Shown here piece after piece: positions 1 through 6,241 of a stretch of DNA of 6,466 bases. Each line of letters opens with the position of its first letter. Positions within the stretch are counted from its first letter, which is position 1. The position numbers and the translations under genes are program-made. The stretch is from contig CAJWZN010000071.1 in the NCBI GenBank assembly GCA_913050105.1, forward strand, positions 1 to 6,466, read 5' to 3'. This stretch comes from an uncultured Synechococcus sp. (GTDB taxonomy: Bacteria > Cyanobacteriota > Cyanobacteriia > PCC-6307 > Cyanobiaceae). The notes below the pieces were generated by a model. It had not been told where the DNA came from. It saw nothing but the letters and a program-made list of their open reading frames with translations, and searched no databases.

Positions 1-63
1 GTCTCCGTCCTTGCCGAGGCTGAGGATGTCCTCATTCAGAACGACTTGTACGCGCTTAGGCAT
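1..63 (-). CDS. rplI: 50S ribosomal protein L9, N-terminal 21 codons (partial)
   Basis: The reverse strand from 63 reads MPKRVQVVLNEDILSLGKDG then D, running off the left edge of the window. This matches the start of ribosomal protein L9: a short basic strand, then an acidic 'LNED' and a 'LGKDGD' turn that leads into the conserved glycine-rich part of the N-domain. L9 binds 23S rRNA near the L1 stalk of the large subunit and helps reading-frame fidelity. The ATG is at 61-63. No Shine-Dalgarno is visible just upstream, which is common in cyanobacteria. The gene lies 75 bp downstream of the desaturase on the same strand, so read-through transcription is possible. The rest of the gene is outside the window, so its integrity cannot be judged. 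Confidence 0.93.
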   Translation of the reverse strand, partial: MPKRVQVVLNEDILSLGKDGD

Positions 64-95
64 GGGAGCGGACGGACGACGGAGACGATGCGATG

Positions 96-115
96 GCCCA
101 CGTTACGACGTGGGC
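96..115 (-). other. Perfect 8-bp hairpin upstream of rplI
   Basis: GCCCACGT (96-103) and ACGTGGGC (108-115) are perfect inverted repeats around a 4-nt loop. In the minus-strand transcript this is a stable GC-rich stem-loop about 33 nt upstream of the rplI start. No U-tract follows it on either strand, so it is not a classical intrinsic terminator. It could be an rplI leader structure, a processing or stability element between the desaturase and rplI, or a U-less terminator. Confidence 0.6.
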
Positions 116-122
116 TGTGAAG

Positions 123-140
123 GACTGCTTCTAAGCAGTC
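123..140 (-). other. Hairpin at the desaturase stop codon
   Basis: GACTGCT (123-129) and AGCAGTC (134-140) form a perfect 7-bp stem around a 4-nt loop. The minus-strand desaturase stop codon (139-141) lies in the stem base. It may protect the 3' end of the desaturase message or attenuate transcription into rplI together with the second hairpin 7 bp further on. No T-run follows on the minus strand, so intrinsic termination is not well supported. Confidence 0.5.
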
Positions 141-1053
141 AGGAGACACCCGGTACGTAACGGGCTTCTCGGATTTTGCGGGCTAATCCAAGGCGTTTCA
201 GCAGCCGCACGTGTTGCCAGGTGAAATCGAATTCGAACCAACGAAGGCCGTGGCGCGCACTCGCGGGATGGGCGTGGTGGTTGTTGTGCCAGCCCTCACC
301 GAAGGAGAGAATCGCAACCCACCAGCAATTTCGGGAGAGGTCAGGGCAATCGAAGTTGCGGTAGCCGCAGGCATGGGTGGCGGAATTCACCAGCCATGTC
401 ACGTGATACACAACAACCAAACGGAGAGGGATTGCCCAGAGCACCAATCCAAGACCACCGCCGTGAACCTGGGTTGCTTCGCCGATCCAGTACAGCCCTA
501 AACCCAGAGGGATCTGAAGCAGAAGGAACCAACGGTCGAGCCAGCGGTAAAAGCCATCCGCACGCAGGTCACCGGCGTAGCGATCGATTTCCTGCAGGGC
601 AGGAATTTCATGAAGCATCCACTCGCTGTGGCTCCACCAGAGTCCTCGTCCTGCGTCGTGATGATCTTTCGGTTGGTCAGAGAAGCGGTGGTGATGCCGG
701 TGAAGACCGACCCACTCAATCGGGCCGCTTTGGCAGGCCAGGGTGCCCATGATCACCAGGACACGCTCCAGCCATACGGGCACCACAAAGCTGCGGTGTG
801 ACACCAGCCGATGCAAGCCGAGGGTCACTCCAAGAACGGTGACCCAGTACAGAATTCCGAATGCGACAACTCCACCCCAGCTCCAGAACTGGGGCAACAG
901 GGCGACAGTGGCAAGGATGTGGTTGACCAGCATGAACCCGGTGGTACCCCACTTGGTTTTTCGCTGGCGAACCGGCAGTGGCCCTCGCGGGGCCTTGACT
1001 GCTTCTCGCATCCGCAATACAGCGCGGTTATCAGTTGTCTGCGAGGAAACCAA
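139..1053 (-). CDS. Membrane fatty acid (acyl-lipid) desaturase, DesC-like
   Basis: This 304-residue membrane desaturase belongs to the di-iron delta-9-type family; it would introduce a cis double bond into acyl chains of membrane glycerolipids. All three histidine boxes are intact: HRLVSH (81-86), HRHHH (118-122) and HNNHH (256-260). A further conserved His sits in NSATH (223-227). Hydrophobic segments lie near 41-57, 61-80, 92-108, 176-192 and 201-220, as expected for a four-pass fold with the boxes facing the cytoplasm. The start is TTG at 1053-1051, chosen because AAGGAG sits 8 nt upstream, a rare good Shine-Dalgarno here. The alternative ATG at codon 15 (1011-1009) would remove a basic N-terminal tail. 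It is divergent from the PLP-enzyme operon and upstream of rplI. Regiospecificity and the desC paralogue number cannot be decided from sequence alone. Cold or light induction is typical of the family but is only inferred here. Confidence 0.93.
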   Translation of the reverse strand: MVSSQTTDNRAVLRMREAVKAPRGPLPVRQRKTKWGTTGFMLVNHILATVALLPQFWSWGGVVAFGILYWVTVLGVTLGLHRLVSHRSFVVPVWLERVLVIMGTLACQSGPIEWVGLHRHHHRFSDQPKDHHDAGRGLWWSHSEWMLHEIPALQEIDRYAGDLRADGFYRWLDRWFLLLQIPLGLGLYWIGEATQVHGGGLGLVLWAIPLRLVVVYHVTWLVNSATHACGYRNFDCPDLSRNCWWVAILSFGEGWHNNHHAHPASARHGLRWFEFDFTWQHVRLLKRLGLARKIREARYVPGVS

Positions 1054-1067
1054 AAGGAGAACTCCTT
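1054..1067 (-). promoter_or_regulatory. Desaturase ribosome binding site inside a hairpin
   Basis: On the minus strand AAGGAG (1067-1062) is followed by TT and then CTCCTT (1059-1054), directly before the TTG start (1053-1051). The Shine-Dalgarno is therefore fully complementary to the spacer that follows it: up to 6 bp, or 5 bp closed by a 4-nt loop. CC (1069-1068) can also pair with GG (1051-1050) after a two-base bulge, drawing the start codon into the structure. The Shine-Dalgarno supports the TTG start. The pairing suggests, but does not prove, translational control. Confidence 0.6.
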
Positions 1068-1194
1068 GGATCGACAGCGCCGCTCAAACAGGAGTACCGG
1101 GAGCGGAGAGTGTCATTAGTGGCTGAAATCTAAAGGAATTATCGCTCGTGTTCGTGGTCGGGAGGGCAAGCTGCAGGGCGGCTCAGGCAATGGC
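1054..1194. promoter_or_regulatory. Divergent control region between desaturase and PLP-enzyme operon
   Basis: These 141 bp separate two divergent genes and should hold both promoters. On the minus strand GATAAT (1143-1138) differs from the -10 consensus at one base and would give a leader of roughly 75-80 nt to the desaturase, but no good -35 lies at 16-18 bp. On the plus strand no convincing -10/-35 pair is seen; AAAGGAA (1132-1138) looks like a Shine-Dalgarno rather than a promoter element. No glycine-riboswitch fold or NtcA-type GTA-N8-TAC site was recognised. Confidence 0.4.
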
Positions 1195-1198
1195 ATGA
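1148..1198 (+). CDS. Possible 16-codon leader ORF coupled to the PLP-enzyme gene
   Basis: GTG at 1148 opens a short frame encoding MFVVGRASCRAAQAMA and ends at TGA 1196-1198. The stop overlaps the downstream ATG (1195-1197) as ATGA, the classical geometry for translational coupling. AAAGGA (1132-1137) lies 10 nt before the GTG, whereas the main gene has no Shine-Dalgarno of its own. The peptide shows no run of regulatory codons, so an amino-acid attenuation leader is not supported. A frame this short could occur by chance. No function is assigned. Confidence 0.3.
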   Translation: MFVVGRASCRAAQAMA

Positions 1199-2493
1199 AC
1201 AAGCAGGATGATTCGGCTGCGGGTCGCCTGGATCGTGCTGAGGCACTGGTAACGGCTGTAACCCAGCGCCAGCAGGGTCTGGCGGCATGCCGAACTTCGG
1301 CTGTGCGGCAGCGGCTGGAGCGGGTTCTGGAGGCTTTGGCTGCGGAACGGGTGGGAACGCAGCATTTCGCATCCCTGACCGGCTATGGCCATGGAGACCA
1401 GGGACGTGAGGTGGTGGATCGTGTCTTTGCACGGGTGCTCGGGGCCGAAGCAGCTGCGGTGCGCATGCAGTTCGTCAGTGGCACCCACGCCATCGCTGCT
1501 TCCTTGTTCGGTGTCCTGCGGCCAGGGGATCGCCTGTTGTCGATCACGGGTCGTCCCTACGACACGCTGGAGGAGGTGATTGGCCTGAGAAGCAGCGGCC
1601 AGGGCTCACTTGTGGAGTTCGGGGTCGCTTACGACGAAATCGATCTGTTGTCCGATGGGTGTGTGAATGAGGCTGCGCTTTCGCAGGCCTTGCAACAGCC
1701 CTGTCGCATGGTGTTGATTCAGCGCAGCTGCGGCTACAGCTGGAGACCTTCGATCGATGTGGAGGAGATCGGCCGGCTGAGTGCCCTGATCCACAGTCAT
1801 CAGCCCGACTGTGTTGTGTTTGTCGACAACTGCTACGGCGAATTGGTTCAGGAGCAGGAGCCTCCGGCGGTGGGTGCTGATTTGATTGCAGGCTCGTTGA
1901 TCAAGAACCTGGGTGGCACCATCGCTCCCGCCGGTGGGTATGTGGCTGGTCGGGCGGCGCTGGTCGAGCAGGCCTGCTGTCGGTTGACCGCTCCAGGGAT
2001 TGGCAGTGAGGGCGGCACTGGTTTCGATCTGCACCGGTTGGTGCTGCAGGGGCTCTTTTTGGCTCCCCAGATGGTTGCAGAGGCTTTGATCGGCGCAGAT
2101 CTGGTGGCAGGTGTGTTTCAGCAGCTGGGTTTTCAGGTGAATCCTGCCCCCGGCGCCGGGAGGAGTGATCTGATCCAAGCGGTGCGCCTCGGTAGCCCTG
2201 ATGCTCTGAAGCTGGTTTGCAGGGCGTTTCAGGCTTGCTCTCCGGTGGGTGCTTATCTCGACCCAGTGCCCGCGGCGATGCCTGGTTATGCCAGTGATTT
2301 GGTGATGGCTGGTGGAACCTTCGTTGATGGCTCCACCAGCGAATTTTCCGCTGATGCTCCTTTGAGGGAGCCGTTCAACCTCTATGTGCAGGGAGGCACG
2401 CATCGGGCCCATGTTCAGCTGGCCCTAACCCAGGCTCTGGCCGATTTGGCTGCGGCGGGGTTGATCGATCTCCCCCAAGATGGAGATATCTGA
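1195..2493 (+). CDS. PLP-dependent methionine gamma-lyase / 'aluminium resistance' family protein
   Basis: This 432-residue protein is of the Met_gamma_lyase (aluminium resistance protein) family, a fold-type I, cytosolic PLP enzyme. SGTHA (95-99) is the phosphate-binding turn. VDNCYGE (210-216) carries the aspartate (D211) expected to pair with the pyridine nitrogen. The Schiff-base lysine is K237 in SLIKNLGG (234-241). Glycine-rich segments at 246-252 and 270-275 and a C-terminal YVQGGTHRAHVQLAL (397-411) are also typical of the family. Length is near the usual 400-430. The start is the first ATG in a frame closed upstream by a stop at 1117; no Shine-Dalgarno is evident. The substrate is uncertain: the name derives from an aluminium-tolerance phenotype and from distant similarity to cystathionine/methionine gamma-lyases. 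It is probably the first gene of an operon with gcvH and gcvP (15-bp gap), which suggests amino-acid C1 or sulfur metabolism. Family assignment is strong; function is weak. Confidence 0.9.
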   Translation: MNKQDDSAAGRLDRAEALVTAVTQRQQGLAACRTSAVRQRLERVLEALAAERVGTQHFASLTGYGHGDQGREVVDRVFARVLGAEAAAVRMQFVSGTHAIAASLFGVLRPGDRLLSITGRPYDTLEEVIGLRSSGQGSLVEFGVAYDEIDLLSDGCVNEAALSQALQQPCRMVLIQRSCGYSWRPSIDVEEIGRLSALIHSHQPDCVVFVDNCYGELVQEQEPPAVGADLIAGSLIKNLGGTIAPAGGYVAGRAALVEQACCRLTAPGIGSEGGTGFDLHRLVLQGLFLAPQMVAEALIGADLVAGVFQQLGFQVNPAPGAGRSDLIQAVRLGSPDALKLVCRAFQACSPVGAYLDPVPAAMPGYASDLVMAGGTFVDGSTSEFSADAPLREPFNLYVQGGTHRAHVQLALTQALADLAAAGLIDLPQDGDI

Positions 2494-2508
2494 TCAATCG
2501 GCCCATCG

Positions 2509-2898
2509 ATGGCGTTCGAGTTTCCCGCCTCCTTCCGCTTCGCTGACAGTCACGAGTACGCCAATGCCGACGGTGAGTTGGTGCGGGTGGGAATCAGTGC
2601 CTTCGCTGTTGATCAACTGGGGGACATCGTTTTTGTTGATCTCCCGGAGGTGGGCGACACCCTCGAGAAGGGGAGCAGCTTTGGATCGGTTGAGTCGGTC
2701 AAAGCGGTGGAGGACATGTATGCACCGGTCGCCGGTGAGGTGGTCCAGCGCAACGAGGCTGTGCTGGCCAGCCCTGAGGAGCTCCAGAACGATCCCCACG
2801 GCGAGGGTTGGTTGCTGATGTTGCGCCCCAGCGATCCATCGCAACTCCAAACCCTTATGGATACTCAGACTTACGCCGCCAAGGTCAACGCCGGCTGA
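2509..2898 (+). CDS. gcvH: Glycine cleavage system H protein
   Basis: This 129-residue lipoyl carrier shuttles the aminomethyl intermediate from the P-protein to the T-protein, then is reoxidised by dihydrolipoamide dehydrogenase. The lipoyl-attachment motif GSVESVKAVEDMYAPVAGEV spans 59-78, with K65 as the lipoylated residue. The N-terminal FADSHEYA (11-18) and the IVFVDLPEVGD stretch (40-50) are characteristic H-protein sequences. The C-terminal NDPHGEGWLL (94-103) is also conserved. Length is normal (about 125-130). The ATG at 2509 gives a canonical N-terminus. No Shine-Dalgarno is close by: a GGAG at 2482-2485 is 23 nt away and can pair with ATCTCC at 2468-2473. Translation may therefore depend on ribosomes finishing the upstream gene, whose stop is 15 bp before. 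It stands 40 bp upstream of gcvP, its reaction partner. Confidence 0.97.
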   Translation: MAFEFPASFRFADSHEYANADGELVRVGISAFAVDQLGDIVFVDLPEVGDTLEKGSSFGSVESVKAVEDMYAPVAGEVVQRNEAVLASPEELQNDPHGEGWLLMLRPSDPSQLQTLMDTQTYAAKVNAG

Positions 2899-2913
2899 AC
2901 CCCGTCTTTACGA

Positions 2914-2942
2914 TCACCTGGCTGTACGTCTCATCCAGGTGA
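2914..2942 (+). promoter_or_regulatory. Intercistronic stem-loop occluding the gcvP start codon
   Basis: TCACCTGG (2914-2921) and CCAGGTGA (2935-2942) form a perfect 8-bp stem with a 13-nt loop. The GTG start of gcvP (2939-2941) is inside the 3' arm. G2912 can also pair with C2943 past a one-base bulge. No Shine-Dalgarno precedes gcvP. The structure could lower GcvP synthesis relative to GcvH, or act as a processing or stability element between the two messages. This is inferred from base complementarity only. Confidence 0.5.
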
Positions 2943-5824
2943 CCTCTCCCTTCCTGCAGCGTCATGTCGGCCCAAGTTCCGCCGAGCAGGATCGGATGCT
3001 GGATGCCCTCGGTTATTCCGACATGGATGCCTTTCTGGCCGATGTAGTGCCAGAAGACATTCTTGATGCAGCGGCGCCTGAGGACGTCCTGCCCGAGGGT
3101 TGCGGCGAGGCGGTTGCCCTGAACGAACTGAGCGCTATCGCATCGAACAATGAGTGCCGCCGCTCATTGATCGGTCTTGGCTATTTCGGCACGGCCACCC
3201 CTGCTCTGATCCAGCGGCATGTCTTTGAAAATCCAGCCTGGTACACCGCTTACACCCCGTATCAGGCAGAAATTGCGCAGGGTCGCTTGGAGGCGCTGCT
3301 CAATTTTCAAACGCTGATCAGCGAGCTCACCGGACTGCCGATCGCCAATGCGTCGCTTCTAGACGAGGCCACTGCCGCTGCTGAGGCGATGAGCCTCAGC
3401 TTTGGGGTCTGTCGCCGCAGCGATGCCAACCGTTTTCTGGTGGATGAAGCGGTTCTCCCCCAAACCCTGGCTGTGCTTCAGACCCGTGCTGAGCCCTTGG
3501 GAATTTCCCTCGAGCTGGTGAATCCAAGGGAGGTCTCGATTGATGCGAGCGCGTTTGGGTTGCTATTGCAGCTGCCTGGATCCGGGGGGCAACTCTGGGA
3601 TCCCTCCGAGGTGATTGCTCAAGCCCATGCTGCTGGGGTGCTGGCCACTGTGGCGATTGACCCACTGGCTCAGACCCTGATCGCACCAGTGGCTGACTTT
3701 GGTGCCGACATCGCCATCGGCAGCGCTCAGCGATTTGGCGTGCCGATGGGCTTCGGCGGTCCTCACGCTGCTTTTTTCGCAACGCGTGAGGCCTACAAGC
3801 GACAGATTCCCGGCCGTCTTGTGGGTCAGTCCAAGGATGCTGAGGGCCAGCCAGCCCTGCGTTTGGCGCTGCAGACCAGAGAACAGCACATCCGTCGCGA
3901 CAAGGCCACCAGCAACATCTGCACAGCCCAGGTGCTCCTGGCTGTGATGGCTTCGTTTTATGCGGTGCACCACGGGCCAATTGGTCTGCAGAACATTGCT
4001 CGGCGCATCTATGGCCTGCGGAAGCAACTGGAGGCGGCTCTAACTGAACTGGGCTTTTCTGTCCCCGCTGGTGATCGTTTTGACACGGTGACGATCACAT
4101 CCCCGTTGGCACCCGCAGTGCATCGTGCGGTGGCGGTAGCCGGCTTCAACCTGCGGGTTCTCCCCGATGGTGTGGATCCCAAGGAAGCCACCGGTTTCGG
4201 CATCAGCCTTGATGAGTGCAGCGACGCTGCGGAAGTTCAGCGGTTGGTGGCTGCAGTGGCGCAGGCTGCCGGCCAACCTGCGCCAGGGTTCTTGCCTGCC
4301 CCCGATGTGGCCTTCGATGCCGTTTCTGGCCGCACCGCCCCCTGGCTCACCCAGGAGGTGTTTCATCGCTACCGCAGCGAAACGGAGCTTCTCCGCTACA
4401 TCCAGCGGTTGGTGAGTCGTGATATCTCCCTGGTACACGGGATGATCCCTCTCGGAAGCTGCACCATGAAGCTCAATGCAGCGGCCGAGCTGCTGCCTGT
4501 GAGCTGGCCGGCGTTTGCTGGTTTGCATCCTTTTGCTCCGGCTTCCCAGGCGGTTGGTTATCGCCGTCTGGCGGATGATCTGGAGACCTGGTTGGCGGCA
4601 CTAACCGGTTTTGCTGCGGTGTCGTTGCAGCCCAATGCGGGGTCGCAGGGCGAATACGCAGGGCTGTTGGTTATCCGTGCCTGGCACGTTTCCCGCGGCG
4701 AGGGTCACCGCGATGTTTGTCTGATTCCCACCAGTGCCCATGGCACCAATCCCGCCAGTGCCGTGATGGCCGGTCTCACTGTGGTTGCGGTTGCCTGTGA
4801 TGACGATGGCAACATCGATCAGTTGGACCTGGCGGCCAAAGCTGAGCTTTACGCCGGTCGCCTGGCGGCTCTGATGGTCACGTACCCCTCCACCCATGGA
4901 GTGTTCGAGACAGGAATCCGCAGCATTTGTGATCTGGTTCATCGCCACGGAGGCCAGGTGTATCTCGATGGGGCCAACCTCAACGCTCAGGTGGGTCTAT
5001 GTCGTCCGGGTGCTTTTGGGGCGGACGTCTGCCACCTGAATCTGCACAAAACCTTCTGCATTCCCCACGGCGGAGGTGGACCGGGGGTTGGCCCGATCGG
5101 TGTGGCGTCTCACCTCGCCCCGTTCTTGCCTGGGCATCCGCTTCAAACATCCAACGCGACGGCAATTGGGCCGGTGTCAGCCGCGGCGTTGGGCAGCGCC
5201 AGCATCTTGCCGATCAGTTGGATGTACCTCCGGATGATGGGTGGAGATGCTCTGCGGCATGCCAGTGCGGTGGCCCTGCTCTCTGCCAACTACCTGGCCC
5301 ATCGGCTTGATCCGCACTATTCGGTGCTGTTCCGGGGAGCCCGTGGGCGCGTAGCCCATGAATGCATTCTCGACCTGCGGCCTCTCAAGCGAGATGCCGG
5401 GATCGATGTTGATGATATTGCCAAGCGCCTGATGGATTACGGCTTCCACGCACCCACTGTGAGCTGGCCGGTCGCCGGCACGGTGATGGTGGAGCCCACC
5501 GAAAGTGAAAGCCTTGCGGAGCTCGATCACTTCGTTGATGCGTTGATTGCAATCCGGGAGGAGGTCAGGTCGATTGAATCGGGTGCTCTCGATGCCATCA
5601 ACAACCCTTTGAAACGTGCGCCACACACCATGTCAGCCGTGACTGCGGATGACTGGGACCGTCCCTACAGCCGTCGTCAGGCGGCGTTCCCGCTGGAGGG
5701 ACAGCAGCAAAACAAAATTTGGCCAGCTGTGGCTCGTATTGATAACGCTTTTGGCGATCGCAATTTGGTGTGCACTTGCCCCTCAGTGGAGGACATGGCA
5801 GTTTCGATTCCGGTAGCCGCTTGA
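2939..5824 (+). CDS. gcvP: Glycine dehydrogenase (decarboxylating), glycine cleavage P protein
   Basis: This 961-residue single-chain (fused alpha-beta) P-protein uses PLP to decarboxylate glycine and transfers the aminomethyl group to lipoyl-GcvH. That step serves photorespiratory glycine recycling and one-carbon supply. The N-terminus carries FLQRHVGP (5-12), typical of the family. The N-terminal half (about 1-440) includes the YTPYQAEIAQGRLEALLNFQ segment (105-124). The catalytic C-terminal half has GSCTMKLNA (506-514), PTSAHGTNPASA (597-608) and YLDGANLNAQVG (675-686). HLNLHKTF (699-706) follows, with K704 the PLP lysine, then a glycine-rich loop, PHGGGGPGVGPIG (709-721). The start is GTG: no ATG lies between the gcvH stop and 2939 in this frame, and the result fits family length (about 950-985). 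C328 and C945/C947 match the positions of a redox pair described in a cyanobacterial P-protein. No truncation or frameshift is seen. gcvT and lpd are not nearby. Confidence 0.98.
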   Translation: MTSPFLQRHVGPSSAEQDRMLDALGYSDMDAFLADVVPEDILDAAAPEDVLPEGCGEAVALNELSAIASNNECRRSLIGLGYFGTATPALIQRHVFENPAWYTAYTPYQAEIAQGRLEALLNFQTLISELTGLPIANASLLDEATAAAEAMSLSFGVCRRSDANRFLVDEAVLPQTLAVLQTRAEPLGISLELVNPREVSIDASAFGLLLQLPGSGGQLWDPSEVIAQAHAAGVLATVAIDPLAQTLIAPVADFGADIAIGSAQRFGVPMGFGGPHAAFFATREAYKRQIPGRLVGQSKDAEGQPALRLALQTREQHIRRDKATSNICTAQVLLAVMASFYAVHHGPIGLQNIARRIYGLRKQLEAALTELGFSVPAGDRFDTVTITSPLAPAVHRAVAVAGFNLRVLPDGVDPKEATGFGISLDECSDAAEVQRLVAAVAQAAGQPAPGFLPAPDVAFDAVSGRTAPWLTQEVFHRYRSETELLRYIQRLVSRDISLVHGMIPLGSCTMKLNAAAELLPVSWPAFAGLHPFAPASQAVGYRRLADDLETWLAALTGFAAVSLQPNAGSQGEYAGLLVIRAWHVSRGEGHRDVCLIPTSAHGTNPASAVMAGLTVVAVACDDDGNIDQLDLAAKAELYAGRLAALMVTYPSTHGVFETGIRSICDLVHRHGGQVYLDGANLNAQVGLCRPGAFGADVCHLNLHKTFCIPHGGGGPGVGPIGVASHLAPFLPGHPLQTSNATAIGPVSAAALGSASILPISWMYLRMMGGDALRHASAVALLSANYLAHRLDPHYSVLFRGARGRVAHECILDLRPLKRDAGIDVDDIAKRLMDYGFHAPTVSWPVAGTVMVEPTESESLAELDHFVDALIAIREEVRSIESGALDAINNPLKRAPHTMSAVTADDWDRPYSRRQAAFPLEGQQQNKIWPAVARIDNAFGDRNLVCTCPSVEDMAVSIPVAA

Positions 5825-5971
5825 CGTGAATGGATTGGAGCTTTTACTGGTAATTACGGCCTAATACGTGTAAATTTTCATCGAAAACCGAAGTTTTGGT
5901 TTATTTCGCTCAGTCGTTTCCTGCAAAGCGAGCAGACTGGTCGGCAACTGATTCGTCTGTCGGGGGACACC
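5825..5971 (+). promoter_or_regulatory. AT-richer spacer after gcvP: weak hairpin and candidate promoter
   Basis: This 147-bp spacer is visibly richer in A+T than the genes around it. AAAAC (5884-5888) can pair with GTTTT (5893-5897), or AAACC (5885-5889) with GGTTT (5898-5902), followed by a short T-rich stretch. At best this is a weak terminator for the gcvP operon. TAATAC (5862-5867) and TAAATT (5871-5876) are plausible -10 elements for the next gene, but neither has a convincing -35. An 8-bp palindrome, GTAATTAC, sits at 5850-5857. GGGGGA (5963-5968) just before the next ATG may act as a weak ribosome binding site. Confidence 0.3.
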
Positions 5972-6223
5972 ATGGATCGGAACAAAAACATTTCAGGGGC
6001 TGAAAATCAGCAGGGCCTGACTCTGCCTGTACTGACTGACGGGCTTGAGTCAGCTCTCAGCCGTGGTCACACCATTCCTGTCGAAGGCACCAACGTTGTT
6101 CGTGTGCCATTTGGTGTGCGTCAAGCCCGCCGCACCCGTCCGGAGCGTCCAGCTCACTGGGCCACTTTGGTGATTCCGCTTCAGACCATCGGTGATCCAA
6201 CGCCGCCACCTGCTGCGGCCTGA
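5972..6223 (+). CDS. Small hypothetical protein, 83 aa
   Basis: I do not recognise a named family. The 83-residue product starts at an ATG preceded by a purine-rich GGGGGA. It has a polar N-terminus (1-15), a middle segment with LTLPVLTDGLESALSRG (16-32), and VVRVPFGVRQARRTRPERP (42-60), which is strongly basic. A short hydrophobic strand follows, WATLVIPLQTIG (63-74), and the tail is PTPPPAAA. No signal peptide, transmembrane helix, cysteine or zinc motif is seen. Codon choice resembles the neighbouring genes, and the overlapping minus-strand frame (6057-6284) looks less protein-like. These points favour a real gene. The basic stretch could contact nucleic acid or an acidic partner, but that is speculation. 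It is separated from gcvP by a 147-bp spacer with possible promoter elements, so it is probably transcribed alone. Confidence 0.65.
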   Translation: MDRNKNISGAENQQGLTLPVLTDGLESALSRGHTIPVEGTNVVRVPFGVRQARRTRPERPAHWATLVIPLQTIGDPTPPPAAA

Positions 6224-6241
6224 GTTGATGGATGGGGTCGC

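Noticed and set aside
1054..1194. Glycine riboswitch upstream of the gcv operon
   Set aside because: The region is only 141 bp, shared with a divergent gene, and I could not see the paired helices and conserved core of a glycine aptamer.
1606..2412. A 268-codon open frame on the minus strand
   Set aside because: It lies wholly antisense to the PLP-enzyme gene, whose motifs are unmistakable. Its own translation is rich in Gln, His and Arg with no recognisable domain, typical of a shadow in GC-rich DNA.
3396..4528. Minus-strand open frames of 150-195 codons inside gcvP
   Set aside because: They are antisense shadows of a complete, highly conserved gene, with low-complexity Arg/Pro/Gln-rich translations.
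5754..5761. HIP1 octamer GCGATCGC
   Set aside because: I spotted a single copy inside gcvP, with no sign of enrichment; it is likely chance and fits a marine picocyanobacterium rather than a HIP1-rich freshwater strain.
5850..5867. NtcA-type binding site
   Set aside because: GTA and TAC triplets are present, but their spacing (2 or 12 nt) does not fit the GTA-N8-TAC rule.
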